Shown: positions 28,518 through 41,959, counted from the stretch's first letter. The stretch: DNA of 64,000 nucleotides from Brucella cytisi (GCA_012103075.1 JAAVLQ010000001.1:2456001-2520000), one strand, 5' to 3'. The notes: a model not told the origin generated them from the letters alone. Numbers and translations: made by a program.

Positions 28518-31500
28518 ATGAGCGCACGACAACCCAGAGATGGGAAACAGCGCCTGTTTTCAGTTCCTCCGTGCACGCCGTTTTTGCCCGCCTTTGCCAA
28601 GGCGCTTCTGGAAGGACGGCTGGTCGAAGGTTTCCCCGGTAATCCATCCGATCCGCTGTCATTGGCCAATGCCACCATCTATGTGCCCACGCGTCGCGCG
28701 CAGCGCGCGCATTGCGGTCCATTTTGGTCGATATGAATCCGGCTAAAGAATTTCCAGCAAAAACGGGAACCGGTTTTGCGCCCGGAAATGCGTCGAAAAA
28801 AAAAAAGAGCGCTATTTTGCCGACGATAAAACCGCTCGGCGATGTGGATGAAGATGCAGCTTTCTTCAATGCGGGCTCGTCGGGCGTTTTCGATATCAAT
28901 CCACCGATCGGTACAGCGGAGCGGCTTCTGCTCTGGCGCGATTGATTCGTCCTTGGCGGGAATCACTGCCTTCGCATGTGCGCGCGCTGTTCGGTGTTGA
29001 CGACGTTTCGGTTCCGGCAACGACTGCCGATGCGATCTGGCTCGCCCGCGATCTGGCAGGGCTGATGGATCAGGTCGAAACTGATGGGGCTAAATGGAGC
29101 GAGCTTGCTGGAATTGCTCCGGAAGACCTTGCCGACTGGTGGCAGGTTACGCTCGGTTTTCTCAACATCGTCACCAATCTGTGGCCGGATATTCTGGCGG
29201 AACGCCGGCTTTTCGAATCCCGCTGCGCATCGCAACGATCTCATCTGGAGCGAAGTGAAGCGGCTGCGCGCCCATCCGCCTGCCGGGCCGGTTATCGTTG
29301 CCGGTTCCACCGGTTCCATACCGGCGACGGCGGAACTGATTTCCGCCATTGCGGACTTGCCGAATGGCGCGGTGGTGCTGCCGGGGCTGGATCGCGATCT
29401 GGATGATGCAGCCCGGCAGATGCTGGCATCGGCAACCGATAATCCTTCGACCTTCGGTCATCCCCAGTTTGGTTTGCGCAAGCTTCTCGATGCAACGCAG
29501 ACATTGCGTGCGGATGTGGAACATCTGGACGATATGCCGGCCTCCAAACGCCTGCGCGAACGGGTGGTCAGTGAAGCGCTTCGTCCGGCGGAAACGACCG
29601 ATGCGTGGGGACAGCTTGCACGCGATCCCGATATGCAGCCGACTGCGTTGCGGCAGGCGGCGCAGACGATTGACCTGATTGAAACCGCGAATGAGCGGGA
29701 AGAGGCGCTTACTGTGGCTCTCGTCTTGCGCGACGCGATCAATGATGAAGGCAGAACAGCCGCGCTTGTTACGGCAGACCGTAATCTGGCGCGGCGCGTG
29801 GTGGGTGAACTTGCCCGTTTCGGCATCGACGCCGATGATTCCGGCGGGCGGCATCTGCGTGATGTCGAGACCACGACATTGCTACGGCTGCTGGTCGAGA
29901 CCGTCTTCAACCCGGGCGACCCGGTTGCGTTGCTGGCGCTGGTCAAGCATCCGCTGCTGCGGCTGGAAGCCCCCGCATCGTGCGACGCCTTGCTGCCGAG
30001 ACCCTAGAACTCATCGCCTTTCGCGGCGGCACGGGCCGCGCATCCGTACTCGATCTTCCCGCATTTTTCGACCGGCGGCTGGAGGAAAGCGCCGGCCAGC
30101 CATGGCAACCGGCATGGCATGACACGGTCACACCGGACATGATCGCCGCTGCCCGAAATCTTTGCGAAAGCCTGTCAAAGGCCGTAACGCCGCTGGTGCC
30201 TTTCGTTATCGCTGGACGCAGGACCGAGATCGGTGAAATCGCGCGCGCTACGGTCGAAGCACTGGAAAATCTCGCTCGGAATGAAAAGGCCAGCATCGCT
30301 CCCTTCTATTCCGGTGAACGTGGCGAACAGCTTGCCACGTTTTTGCGTGGTCTGGTTTCGAGCGAAGCTGGGCTCGACTTTGAAGCGTCGGAATGGCCAG
30401 CCGTACTGGATGCCCTGATGGCGGGCGAGACGGTCAAGCCGCATCCGGGCGGTCATCCGCGCCTCTTCATCTGGGGTGCGCTGGAAGCACGTCTGCAAAC
30501 CATGGATACGGTGGTTATCGGCGGCCTCAACGAGGGAAGCTGGCCTGCACGCACCCGCAACGACCCATTCATGTCACGTCCCATGAAGTCGATGATCGCG
30601 CTTGATCCGCCCGAACGCCGCACCGGCCTTGCCGCCCACGATTTCCAGATGGCGCTTGGCATGGATCATGTCGTGCTGACGCGCTCGCAGCGTTCCGACA
30701 ACGCGCCCACCGTTCCTTCGCGCTGGCTGCAGCGGCTTGAAACGGTGCTGGGTGCGGATGTAACCGCCGAAATGCGCAAGCGCGGGGCTCGATTCATCCA
30801 GTGGTCGCGCGAAACCGATCGTGCCGAAGATGTGCCTTTCGTGAAAAGGCCACAGCCTGTGCCGCCGGTCCTTGCGCGCCCGAAGCATTTTTCGGTAACG
30901 GAAGTCGAAACGTTGCGCCGCGATCCCTATGCGATCTTCGCCAAGAAGATATTGAAGCTGCAGCCGCTGGAGCCGTTGATCCGCGACCCGGCTGCAGCCG
31001 AACGCGGCACTTTGTTCCACGATATTCTGGGCCATTTTACGCAGGAGGCCATCGATCCGCTGGCTCCCGACGCTGCAGAGCGGTTGATGGAGTTGGGGCG
31101 CGTCCTCTTTGCCGATATGGATTTGCCGACGGAAATAGAGGCCGTTTGGTGGCCGCGCTTCACCGCGCTCATTCCGCAGTTTCTGGCTTGGGAACGCGAG
31201 CGCGCCTACAATGTCCAGACCCGCTTTGCGGAGATTTCATCCGATAAACGCGAGGTCGAAGGGCTTGGCATTACGCTTTCCGGTCGTGCTGACCGCATCG
31301 ATCTGATGCGTGACGGGACAGCGGAAATCATCGATTACAAGACCGGATCGACACCATCGCCCAAACAGGCGCATGTGCTGCTGTCGCCGCAGCTGGCGCT
31401 GGAAGCCGCACTTCTGGTGCGCGGCGCGTTTCGGGAACTTGGTTCGGTCCGTGCATCCGATCTGACCTATGTGCGTCTCAAGGCGGGCGGCGAGGTGAAG

Positions 31501-31733
31501 CCGGAATCGATCCTCAAGATCGGACGACCGCCATCGGAAAAAACTGCACCGGCTCTTGGCGAGGAATCCGGCAGCGGCTGGCGCAATTGCTCGTCGAATA
31601 TCAAAAGCCGGAAAAAGGCTATCTGTCGCGCGCATTGCCGTTTCGCGAGACGGACCTGACAGGCGATTACGATCATCTGGCGCGAGTACTGGAATGGTCT
31701 GCCGGGGGCGATGCTGGCGGGGGAGGGCGGTGA
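28518..31733 (+). CDS. addB: Double-strand break repair protein AddB (five frameshifts, in-frame repeat insert)
   Basis: Helicase-like and nuclease subunit of the AddAB recombination enzyme. The N-terminus reads FSVPPCTPFLPAFAKALL and IYVPTRRAQRA. Central parts include VIVAGSTGSIPATAEL and GGLNEGSWPART. The RecB-type nuclease is at the C-terminus (ERGTLFHDILGHF, AEIIDYKTGSTPSPKQ). Shifts: near 28700, missing G 28935, extra T 29210-29213, missing C 29970-29974, missing C 31571. Codons 28745-28812 come from a dispersed AACCGGTTTTGCG repeat ending in an 11-A run. ATG 28518 has GAGGTAG 9 bases upstream. addA starts immediately after the stop. Confidence 0.9.
28745..28812. repeat. Dispersed repeat embedded in frame in addB
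   Basis: Contains AATTTCC, GGGAACCGGTTTTGCG and GGAAATGCGTCG, the same family as 14813-14872 and 13236-13300, ending at an 11-A run. It is translated as roughly KEFPAKTGTGFAPGNASKKK between residues that look like normal AddB. Confidence 0.65.
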
Positions 31734-34700
31734 ATGAAAAAGGCACCCATTATCCCCGAAGAAACGCTACGGGCACAGAGCAACGCGGCAAATCCGGCGG
31801 CTTCTGTCTGGGTGTCCGCCAATGCGGGTTCCGGCAAGACCCATGTTCTGACCGAACGTGTTATCCGCCTGCTGCTGGAGGGTACTGATCCTTCCAAGAT
31901 TCTCTGCCTGACCTACACCAAGGCGGCTGCGGCGGTGATGCAGAACCGCGTGTTCATGCGGCTTTCAGAATGGGCTGTCCTGCCTGACGAAGAACTCGTC
32001 GAACGTCTGAAGTCGCTGGAAGGCCGCAGACCGAACGATGCTCGTCTAGCAGCAGCGCGACGGCTGTTCGCCCGTGCGCTCGAAACACCGGGCGGGCTTA
32101 AAATCCAGACCATCCACGCTTTCTGCGAAGCGATCCTGCACCAGTTCCCGCTTGAGGCGAACATTGCCGGTCATTTCGAGATGATGGATGATTTGATGCA
32201 GGCAGCCCTTGTCGGCGAAGCACGGCGCCAACTGCTCGAAACCGCGCATGGCGGCGGCGATATTGATCTCGCAGCGGCTTTTGCCGATGTTCTGCAGGCA
32301 TCGGGCGAGATGGGGCTTCAATCGCTTCTGGATGAGGCCGTGAGCAGGCGCAATGGCCTGCAGACCTATATCGCCGAACTGGGCGTAGCGGCGCATCGCA
32401 GCGAAGTTTTGCACCGGGCTTTCCGCTTCGACCCGCGAACCAGCGAAGATGACCTCCTCGCCGAACTTTGGCCGATATCGGAGTTTTCCGACGATGCGCT
32501 CGACCTCATCATGTCGATCCAGAAGGTGCGTCGCGCGCGCAGGATTTTGCGCTGCAGCTCCGGCGTTTCGAAAAGGTGACGAGCCAACGTGACCGGGAAG
32601 CCGTGTTGCGCGCAGCCTTCCTGAAAAGCACGGGCGAGCCGAAATCCGGTTCCTATGTCGGCTCGGCGGCGGTCAAGAAACTTCTGCCGGATTTCGAAGA
32701 GATTTTTGACGCGGCAGCCGCGCGTGTAGAACAGGGTCTCGACCGGCTGAAGGAATTGCGTCTGGTGCGGCTCAATCTGGCCGCGCTGACGCTGATCGAC
32801 AATCTGCTGCAACGCTATCACGACCTGAAGCGTCAGCGCGGCCTGCTCGATTTCGAGGATCTCATTACCCGGACCGTGGCGCTGCTCGCCCGCAACGGGG
32901 CAGGGCAGTGGGTTCAGTACAAGCTCGATCGCGGCATCGACCATATTCTGGTCGACGAGGCGCAGGACACCAGCCCCGACCAGTGGCAGGTGATCCGCAT
33001 GCTGTCGGAAGAGTTTTTCTCCGGCGTCGGCCAACGCAATATCAGCCGCACGCTCTTTGCAGTCGGCGATGAAAAACAGTCGATCTATTCGTTCCGGGCG
33101 CGGTGCCGGAGGATTTCGCGGCGCAAGGGCGGTCCGTCAGTCTTCGCGCCGGAGATGCGGAGCTAAAGTTCGAGCGTGTCAGCCTCAATTTCTCGTTCCG
33201 ATCCGCGCCTGACGTCCTGCAAGCAGTAGACGAGGTTTTTGCGAGACCCGAGGCCAATCGAGGCCTTGCAGGCGCAACGGTACATGAAGCTATTCGTTCC
33301 GATGCGCCGGGCGAGGTGGAAATCTGGGATATGCTGACGCCGGAAGTGGTGGAAGAGCCGGACGACTGGCGCGAGCCGGTCGATCATCTGGCAGCACCTG
33401 CTGTCCGGCTGGCGGATCAGATCGCGGCCACTATTCGCCACTGGCTGGATCGCGGCGAACCTATTCCGGGCCAGAACCGGCGGATCATGCCGCGTGACAT
33501 CATGGTTCTGGTACGAAAGCGCGACCAGTTCATGCCTGCTTTGTCGCGGGCGCTGAAAAACCTGTCCGTTCCGGTAGCAGGTGCAGACCGCTTGCGGCTC
33601 ACCAGCCATATTGCCATTCAGGACCTGATGGCACTCGGTCGTTTCGTGCTTCAGCCTTCGGACGATCTTTCGCTGGCATCAGTATTGAAAAGCCCGCTAT
33701 TCGGCTGGGATGACGACCGGCTGTTCGAGCTTGCCTATCCGCGAGGTTCAAGCCTCACGCTGTTCGAGCGGCTTTATCAGGTCTCGCGCGGCGATGCTGC
33801 ACTGGCCGAGGTGCACAAGACCTTGAGCCGCTGGCGCAACATGGCTGACACGATGCCGGTGTTCGAATTCTATGCACGGATATTGAGTGCGGACGGTGCG
33901 CGGCGAAAACTACTGGCGAGGCTGGGGCCGGAGGCGGGCGATATCATCGACGAATTCCAGAATTATGCGCTTTCCGCCGAGCGTGCTGGTCTGCCCGGCC
34001 TGCAAGCCTTCCTTGAAACGCTGGAAGCGGCATCGCCGGAAATCAAGCGTGAACTGGATCAGGGGCGCAATGAAGTGCGCATCATGACTGTCCATGCCGC
34101 CAAGGGGCTGGAAGGGGCGGTGGTGTTTCTTGTTGATTCGGGAAGCGCGGTCTGGACTGGCAGTCGTGCGCCAAAGCTCATTCCTTTTGACTTTTCGAAC
34201 GATAATCCTTCGGTGAAAGGCTATCTCTGGCAACCGAATGCCGGATACCAGACCGGCTTCACGACCGCTCAGATCGAGAAGCTGAAAACGCGGGCGGAGG
34301 AAGAATATCGCCGCCTGCTCTATGTCGGCATGACGCGTGCCGAAGACCGGCTCATCATCTGCGGCTATCGCGGCACGCGTGAAAACGGCGAAACATGGCA
34401 TCGCCTTGTCGAGGATGCGTTGGCCACCAAGGCCGAGACATTCGTGCACCCCGTGCTGAATGTTGCCGCAAGACGTTATCGCAACACACCGCGCGGAATG
34501 GTCGAGATTGCCGAGCAGGATAGAACCGAAGATCATGCGCTGCCATCATTTCCAGATGAATATAGAGAGCCGATAAAGCCGGAAATCGGACTGCCGCGAC
34601 CGCTGGCGCCGTCCGGCGCTTCTGCGCTGATCGAAGCGGATGAAGAACCGCCGCTTGATACGTTTTCGCCCGTTCTGGGACCGGGCAATGGGACGCCAGC

Positions 34701-35274
34701 CTTTGCGTTGCGACGCGGCACGGCGATCCATATGCTGCTGCAATATCTGCCGGATGTCCCAAAGGATGGGCGTGATACGCTGGCACGCGACTATCTTGGG
34801 CGGATCGCTGCCGACTGGCCGGAAACGGAGCGCCAGATTGCCCGGCAAAGCGTCAGGACCATTCTGGACGATCCCACCTATGCACCGGTCTTTGCGGAAG
34901 GCTCGCGCGGGGAAGTTGCCATCATGGGCACGATTGAGCTTGGCGGGCGCGATCATGCCGTGTCCGGTCAGATCGACCGCATCAGTGTTGGCGAGGATTG
35001 TGTCCTGATCGTCGACTACAAGACCAATCGACCGCCACCGAAAACCATCGAGGCGGTTCCTTTCGCCTATCGGGCGCAGCTTGCGCTTTATCGCGAGTTG
35101 CTGGCCCCGCTCTATCCGGGGCGGATTGTCGAAACGGCGCTTCTGTTCACTGAAGGTCCGTTTTTGATGCCGCTGCCGGATGTGGTTCTGGACGAAGCGC
35201 TGCAGTCTCTGAAAGACTCTCAAGGAAAGGTGACGAACCAGAACTTGACGGATGGCAGCAGACACGCCACATGA
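31734..35274 (+). CDS. addA: Double-strand break repair helicase AddA (two frameshifts)
   Basis: UvrD-type helicase/nuclease subunit of AddAB, about 1180 residues. Helicase motif I is SANAGSGKTHVLTERV, motif II DHILVDEAQDTSPDQW, then GDEKQSIYSF and the later motifs RIMTVHAAKGLEGAVVFLVD and YVGMTRAEDRL. A RecB nuclease domain closes it (HAVSGQIDRI, VLIVDYKTNRPP). One G is missing near 32525 and one near 33096-33098. The second spot reads SFRGAVPEDF once repaired. The start directly abuts addB (TGAATG). Confidence 0.93.
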
Positions 35275-35352
35275 TATAGCGAATGAAGAGCGGATCGTGT
35301 TGTGAGTCTGAAAAGATGTCTGCCGTTCTTGGTGAGAAAAGAGGATAGCCCT

Positions 35353-35676
35353 ATGGCAACCGTTAAGGTCGATAACAGCAATTTTCAGTCGGACGTTCTT
35401 CAGTCGAGCGAGCCTGTCGTGGTGGATTTCTGGGCGGAATGGTGCGGTCCCTGCAAGATGATCGCGCCGGCTCTGGACGAAATCGCGACCGAAATGGCCG
35501 GTCAGGTCAAGATCGCCAAGGTTAATATCGACGAAAACCCGGAACTGGCTGCTCAGTTCGGCGTGCGTTCGATTCCGACGCTTCTGATGTTCAAGGACGG
35601 CGAACTCGCTGCCAATATGGTCGGTGCTGCTCCGAAGAGCCGCCTTGCCGACTGGATCAAGGCTTCAGCTGCATAA
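35353..35676 (+). CDS. trxA: Thioredoxin
   Basis: 107-residue thioredoxin with active site [10 protein letters not shown] and the cis-Pro region RSIPTLLMF. Cytosolic dithiol reductant. ATG 35353 ([11 protein letters not shown]) has GAGGATAG upstream. The 17 codons before it in the same frame are not thioredoxin-like. Intact, followed by a terminator. Confidence 0.96.
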
Positions 35677-35696
35677 TAACAGCATCATAAAAATGC

Positions 35697-35726
35697 AAAA
35701 CCCGGCCTTCGAGCCGGGTTTTTTCG
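35697..35726. terminator. Bidirectional terminator between trxA and folC
   Basis: AAAACCCGGC-CTTCGA-GCCGGGTTTTTT, symmetric A and T runs, between convergent trxA and folC. Confidence 0.92.
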
Positions 35727-35740
35727 TTTAGAATTTGCCG

Positions 35741-37068
35741 TTAGGCGGGTGGTGTGCCGTTCTCTCTCAAAACTTCACCCGCAAGGTAAAGCGAACCGCT
35801 AATCAGAATGCGCGGTGGCGCTTCATCCGGGGCCACGTGCCACGCAGAAGTTTCAACGCGTTGGCAACCGAATGCACAGGCTCTGCCGACAGGTTGGCTT
35901 TCTGGGCCGCGACCGCCAGCTCATCATTGGGGATACCCGCATCGCTGGACGGAACAGGCACGGTGAAAACATGCCGCGCCATACCGGCAAAAGCCTCGAA
36001 ATAGCCGACCGGGTCCTTGGTGTTGATCATGCCGGTGATGAGGAACAGCGGGCGTTCATTGCGTTCTTCCAGATCGCCAAGCGCCTCGGCGATGACTGCG
36101 CCCGCACCGGGATTATGACCGCCATCAAGCCAGATTTCGGAGGCCGCCGGGGCCAAATCCACGAGCGCACCATGGGTCAGCCGCTGCATACGTGCTGGCC
36201 AGTCCACCACCATCAACGCTTTTTCGACGGCCTTGTCGGTCAGGCTGAAGCCAGCCATCTGCACCGCCTCGATTGCCGCTGCGGCATTGGAAATCTGGTG
36301 GCGTCCGGGCAAGCGCGGCAGTGGCAGGTCGATCAGGCCATCCTCGTTCTGGAACACCATGCGACCATGTTCCTCGAAGGCGAGGAAATCCTGCCCGTAG
36401 ACCGAAACCGGACAGCCAAGACGATCGGCAGTCGAGACGAGAACTTCCCGCGCCGCATCGAAAGGCTGGAAACCGACAACGACCGGGCAATCCTTCTTGA
36501 TGATACCGGCTTTCTCGGCGGCAATCAGCTCCACGCGGTCGCCAAGATAGGCCTGATGGTCGATGGAAACCGGCATGATGAGCGAGACGGCAGGCTCGGC
36601 AATGACATTGGTGGCGTCGAAACGTCCACCAAGGCCGACTTCCATAACGACGACATCCGCCGGATGCTCGGAAAAGAGCACAAAAGCCACAGCCGTCAGG
36701 ATTTCGAAAACGGTGATGTGCTGGCCGCCATTGGCTGCCGCAACGCGCTCTATGGCGTCGGCCAGAACATCGTCGCTGACCAGCCTGCCGCCGCCGGGCG
36801 CCGCCAGACGGTAGCGCTCGTGCCAGTGGACGAGGTGCGGCGAGGTATGGACGTGAACATCGAAGCCGCCCGCTTCCAGAAGCGCGCGGCAGAAAGCTGT
36901 TGCCGATCCCTTGCCGTTGGTTCCGGCAATATGGATGACCGGCGGCAATTTCAGATGCGGATTGCCGAGCTTTTCCAGAAGACCGCGGATGCGGTCTAAT
37001 GAAAGATCGAAGCCCTTTGGATGCAACTGCATAAGCCGCTCGATTGCGGCGGCGGCTTTTTCTGTCAC
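35741..37068 (-). CDS. folC: Folylpolyglutamate/dihydrofolate synthase (one frameshift)
   Basis: Adds glutamate to folates and makes dihydrofolate. It has the Mur-ligase-type P-loop IAGTNGKGSATAFC, TSPHLVHWHERYRL, the catalytic region DVVVMEVGLGGRFDATN and the C-terminal ligase domain (EIWLDGGHNPGAG). Near 35845 one G is missing on the coding strand; restoring it gives KLLAWHVAPDEAPPRILISGSLYLAGEVLRE in place of a short false end. Stop TAA at 35741-35743. It lies 2 bp after accD in a trp-acc-fol run. Confidence 0.93.
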
Positions 37069-37070
37069 GA

Positions 37071-37976
37071 TCAGGCTGCCTTGTCTGTTGCTTCCGTCTT
37101 TTCGTGTTCCGGCGCGTCGCTATTGCCCGGCTGCCCGGTCATGATCTTGAGAAGGCGCGCAATCGTGTCCTTCAGTTCAAGACGCGAGACGACCATGTCG
37201 ACCATACCGTGTTCCATGAGATAGTCGGCGCTCTGGAAGCCTTCCGGCAGCTTTTCACGGATCGTCTGTTCGATGACGCGTGGTCCGGCAAAGCCGATCA
37301 GTGCGCCGGGTTCGGCAATATGAATATCGCCCAGCATGGCATAGGAAGCCGTCACGCCGCCCGTAGTCGGATTGGTCAGAACGACGATATAGGGCAGGCC
37401 AGCTTCTTTCAGCATTTCCACAGCAACCGTGGTGCGCGGGAGCTGCATGAGCGACAGGATGCCCTCCTGCATGCGTGCACCGCCCGAGGCTGCGAACAGA
37501 ACCAGCGGACGCTTCAGCTCGATGGCCTTTTCAAAGCCCTGAATGATCGCTTCACCGGCACCCATGCCGAGCGAACCGCCCATGAAGCCGAAATCCTGAA
37601 CGGTGGCGACAATCGGCAAGCCGTCAATGGTGCCGAGGCCGTTGACGATAGCGTCATCCATGCCCGTGCGCGTGCGATAATCCTTGAGACGATCGATATA
37701 TTTCTTCTCGTCGCGGAATTTCAGCGGATCGACCGGCACTTTCGGAGCTTCAAGCGTGGTGTATTCGCCATTGTCGAAGAAGAAACGCAGACGATCCTTC
37801 GCCTTGATGCGCATGTGATGACCCGAGGACGGGATCACAAACTGGTTGCTCTCGAGGTCCTTGTGAAACACCATTTCACCGGTCGACGGATCTTTGATCC
37901 AGAGGTTTTCCGGCATTTCACGACGGCCGAGCATCGAATTGATTTTCGGACGGACGTAGTTGGTGATCCAGTTCAT
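37071..37976 (-). CDS. accD: Acetyl-CoA carboxylase carboxyltransferase subunit beta
   Basis: Carboxyltransferase beta subunit, first committed step of fatty acid synthesis. The crotonase-type core is intact ([59 protein letters not shown]). The N-terminal zinc-ribbon region reads [14 protein letters not shown] and VIPSSGHHM, so the four zinc Cys of the E. coli protein are all missing; the protein contains no Cys. A charged tail closes it. Upstream is trpA, downstream folC. Confidence 0.95.
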   Translation of the reverse strand: MNWITNYVRPKINSMLGRREMPENLWIKDPSTGEMVFHKDLESNQFVIPSSGHHMRIKAKDRLRFFFDNGEYTTLEAPKVPVDPLKFRDEKKYIDRLKDYRTRTGMDDAIVNGLGTIDGLPIVATVQDFGFMGGSLGMGAGEAIIQGFEKAIELKRPLVLFAASGGARMQEGILSLMQLPRTTVAVEMLKEAGLPYIVVLTNPTTGGVTASYAMLGDIHIAEPGALIGFAGPRVIEQTIREKLPEGFQSADYLMEHGMVDMVVSRLELKDTIARLLKIMTGQPGNSDAPEHEKTEATDKAA

Positions 37977-38056
37977 GACGTTTGCTTCCGTTTCTTGTTC
38001 TTCGGCAAAGAGCTTCAGCCGCTTAGCACTTTTAAGATGTGCACTAAATGGACGAT

Positions 38057-38896
38057 TTATTGGGCGGCTTCAAGGCGTGTGGCACGCACACTCTCCGCAA
38101 GGGCGTGGACAAGTCTGGTTGCAGCGGCGACAGGATCGCCCTTTGCCTTGCCGTTTTCGTCCAGTTCACCGGCAATCGCGTTGACAATCGCCGTGCCGAC
38201 GACGACGCCATCGGCATGGGTGGCGATGGCTGCTGCCTGCTCCGGCGTCTTGACGCCGAAACCGACACAGATCGGCAGATCGGTGCTCTTCTTGATGTGA
38301 CGCACAGCTTCACTGACCTTTGCCGTATCGGCAATGGCCGAACCGGTGATGCCATTCATCGAGACGTAATAGACGAAGCCCGATGAATTATGCAGTACCT
38401 TCGGCAGGCGCTTGTCGTCCGTGGTCGGCGTGGTGAGGCGGATAAAATTGATACCCGCCTTCATGGCCGGAATGCAGAGTTCGGCATCCATTTCGGAGGG
38501 AAGATCGACGACGATCAGCCCGTCCACGCCGGAAGCCTTGGCATCAGCCAGAAAGCGTTCCACGCCGTAAATATAGATCGGGTTGTAATAGCCCATCATG
38601 ACGATCGGGGTCGTGTCGTCTTCCTTGCGGAATTCTGCTGCCATGTGCAACGTCTTGGCAAGCGTCTGACCGGCGTTGAGGGCGCGCAGGCCAGCGGCCT
38701 GAATGGCGGGTCCGTCTGCCATCGGATCGGAGAAGGGCATGCCGAGTTCGATCACGTCGGCACCAGCCTTTGGCAAGGCCTTCATCACCTTGAGCGAGGT
38801 TTCCAGATCGGGATCGCCACCCATGAAATAGGTAACGAGCGCCGGACGGCCCTCGGCCTTCAGTTCAGCGAATTTGGTGTCGATGCGAGTAGTCAT
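38057..38896 (-). CDS. trpA: Tryptophan synthase alpha subunit
   Basis: Cleaves indole-3-glycerol phosphate to indole. Catalytic Glu and Asp are in [18 protein letters not shown]; the phosphate loop is [14 protein letters not shown] 38896 ([16 protein letters not shown]) is the family start and overlaps the stop of the upstream small gene (ATGA). 279 residues, intact. Confidence 0.96.
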   Translation of the reverse strand: MTTRIDTKFAELKAEGRPALVTYFMGGDPDLETSLKVMKALPKAGADVIELGMPFSDPMADGPAIQAAGLRALNAGQTLAKTLHMAAEFRKEDDTTPIVMMGYYNPIYIYGVERFLADAKASGVDGLIVVDLPSEMDAELCIPAMKAGINFIRLTTPTTDDKRLPKVLHNSSGFVYYVSMNGITGSAIADTAKVSEAVRHIKKSTDLPICVGFGVKTPEQAAAIATHADGVVVGTAIVNAIAGELDENGKAKGDPVAAATRLVHALAESVRATRLEAAQ

Positions 38897-39363
38897 ACCG
38901 TGCCCCGTGGCAAAGTGCGTGCCAGATAGTCGCCAACGGGCTTGCCCGCCATCGCCGTCTCCATCCATGCACGCCGTTCAAAGTCTATAATTCCGAGTTC
39001 CCACACGCAGGCCATCAGCAGCGGCTGTGCGGGCATGAAGTCCACCTCGTCGCCGAGTTCCGACTGCCAGAGGATTTCCGTAGCGATGCCGCCCTCCAGC
39101 CACCAGTGCAGCAGCAGCCAGAGGCCCTCCTCGCCCTGATGAAGAACGGCGAAACCGACGCCCAGATGCGGCAACGCGGTGAGCTTTTCAGCGGCAGTTT
39201 CGATCTGTCTGCGGGCGAGGCCGACAGCAGCCTCCGCGACAGGATTGGTTGGATCGGCTTCAATGATGTTGAGCTTGATCGTCGCCGGACCGCACGTCGT
39301 CAGGCCGTCGAACCATGCGGCACGCGGCTTGTAGGCGGAGATTTCGGCGACGTCATTACCCAT
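38893..39363 (-). CDS. Conserved protein of unknown function between trpB and trpA
   Basis: 156 residues, no recognised domain. Hydrophobic and Trp-rich middle ([20 protein letters not shown]) with [28 protein letters not shown] after it. No signal peptide. ATG 39363 lies one base after the trpB stop, and its TGA overlaps the trpA start, so it is tightly co-translated with both. Such a tight position suggests a real gene with a link to tryptophan or its operon. Confidence 0.75.
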   Translation of the reverse strand: MGNDVAEISAYKPRAAWFDGLTTCGPATIKLNIIEADPTNPVAEAAVGLARRQIETAAEKLTALPHLGVGFAVLHQGEEGLWLLLHWWLEGGIATEILWQSELGDEVDFMPAQPLLMACVWELGIIDFERRAWMETAMAGKPVGDYLARTLPRGTV

Positions 39364-39364
39364 G

Positions 39365-40603
<1,239 letters not shown>

Positions 40604-40612
40604 TCAGGCTGT

Positions 40613-41265
40613 CTACAGGGCATCGGCGCGCATCGGCGACAGCCCGGAAAAATTCTCGATGAGACGCACATCCTTTTCGCCGGGCGCGCGCTCGACGCCG
40701 GACGATATATCGATGCCCGGCGCACGGGTCTTGTCCAGCGCCTCGGCGATATTGTCCGCATTCAATCCACCGGAAAGCATGTAATCGATATCCGCGTCAA
40801 GCGCCGCCAGAAGTTCCCAGTCGAATGACACGCCATTGCCGCCGGGCAGCTCAGAGCCCCTTGGCGGTTTGGCATCGAACAGGAAACGGTTGGCTATGCC
40901 CTTATAGGCTGCAATCGCGGCAAGGTCGCTGGCTTCGCGCACCGAAAAAGCCTTCATGACCGGCAGGCCATAACGCACCTTGATGAAGGCCACGCGTTCC
41001 GGCGTCTCATGGCCGTGAAGCTGCAGAATATCGGGCTTCACGGTTTTCACGATATCATCCAGCGTTTCATCGTCCGCATCGACTGTAACGGCAACGACAA
41101 GCGCACGTCCCTTGACCGCATCGCGCAGGCCTGCCGCTGCCTGCGGGGTTATATGGCGCGGGCTTTTGGAAAGAAGATGAAACCGATATGCGTCGCACCG
41201 CCGTCGAGAGCGGCGGCAACGGCATCAGGGGTTTTAAGCCCGCATATCTTGATATCGAGAACCAT
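40613..41265 (-). CDS. trpF: Phosphoribosylanthranilate isomerase (one frameshift)
   Basis: Third step of tryptophan synthesis. The N-terminus has the catalytic Cys in MVLDIKICGLKTPDAVAA and then GATHIGFIFFPKSPRHI. The second part has ILQLHGHE, the catalytic Asp in FLFDAKPPRGSELPGG and the phosphate loop DYMLSGGLNADNI. One A is missing (plus-strand TTTT at 41164-41167). The repaired product has about 217 residues. ATG 41265. Confidence 0.95.
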
Positions 41266-41320
41266 GGTTTTCCGTCGCATAATTCCGGGGTCTACTCAAG
41301 TTATTCCGTCCATTGTCGAC

Positions 41321-41959
41321 CTATTCGGAGATCGGATGGCCGTCAAAACCCTGTGCGATCAGAAAATCATACGCCTCCATGACCTCAAGGGGAACAGCCT
41401 GCGCGATCTGATAGCCCCCGGCGGGATATTCCAGAATGCGTTGAAGATCGCCGGTCATCTCGCTGATAAGCATTTCGACCGGATGATCTGCCGTTGGCTG
41501 GTCTTCGAATGATACGAGCGGCGCGGTGATGCTTGCGCGTGCTTCCGGCCATTGCCGGGCCACGGTCGCCAGAACGCGGCGCTGGGTCTGCGGCTTGGTC
41601 ACAAGGATGGCGCTGATTGCACCGGGTGCAAGCCGTTCGCGACTGAATCTTATATTTTCGCCGATATTGGTGGCATTGGGTTCGATGGTGATCGCTTCTT
41701 CGGGCACGCCGCGCCTGATTGCGATTTCAGCAAAAGTTTCTGCTTCACTTGCCTTGTAGAGCTTGTCCGTCCAGTGACCGCTTTTGCCGGTGAACACCAG
41801 CCACGTCGCCATGCCGGCCAGAAACAGATCGGCTGCTCTCTCGGCAACGCGTGGATCGTAGCTGCCAAGCCCGATAATAACATCGGCAGTTTCCAGCGGA
41901 TCATAGATGCAGTGATAATCCCACAGCACCTTGGCGGCGGTCAGTATGGATGCGGTCAT
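41321..41959 (-). CDS. DUF218 (YdcF/SanA-like) protein
   Basis: About 212 residues with the DUF218 pattern: ADVIIGLGSYDPRVAERAADLF, VFTGKSGHWTDKLYKASEAETFAEIAIRRGVP, NATNIGENIRFSRE and LVTKPQTQRRVL. No membrane anchor, so probably cytosolic like YdcF. The reaction is unknown for the family. ATG 41959 overlaps the stop of the metallohydrolase gene by 4 bp. Confidence 0.85.
   Translation of the reverse strand: MTASILTAAKVLWDYHCIYDPLETADVIIGLGSYDPRVAERAADLFLAGMATWLVFTGKSGHWTDKLYKASEAETFAEIAIRRGVPEEAITIEPNATNIGENIRFSRERLAPGAISAILVTKPQTQRRVLATVARQWPEARASITAPLVSFEDQPTADHPVEMLISEMTGDLQRILEYPAGGYQIAQAVPLEVMEAYDFLIAQGFDGHPISE

Noticed and set aside
35815..36999. 394-aa ORF antisense to folC
   Set aside because: Shadow of folC; composition typical of reverse frames (His/Arg-rich).
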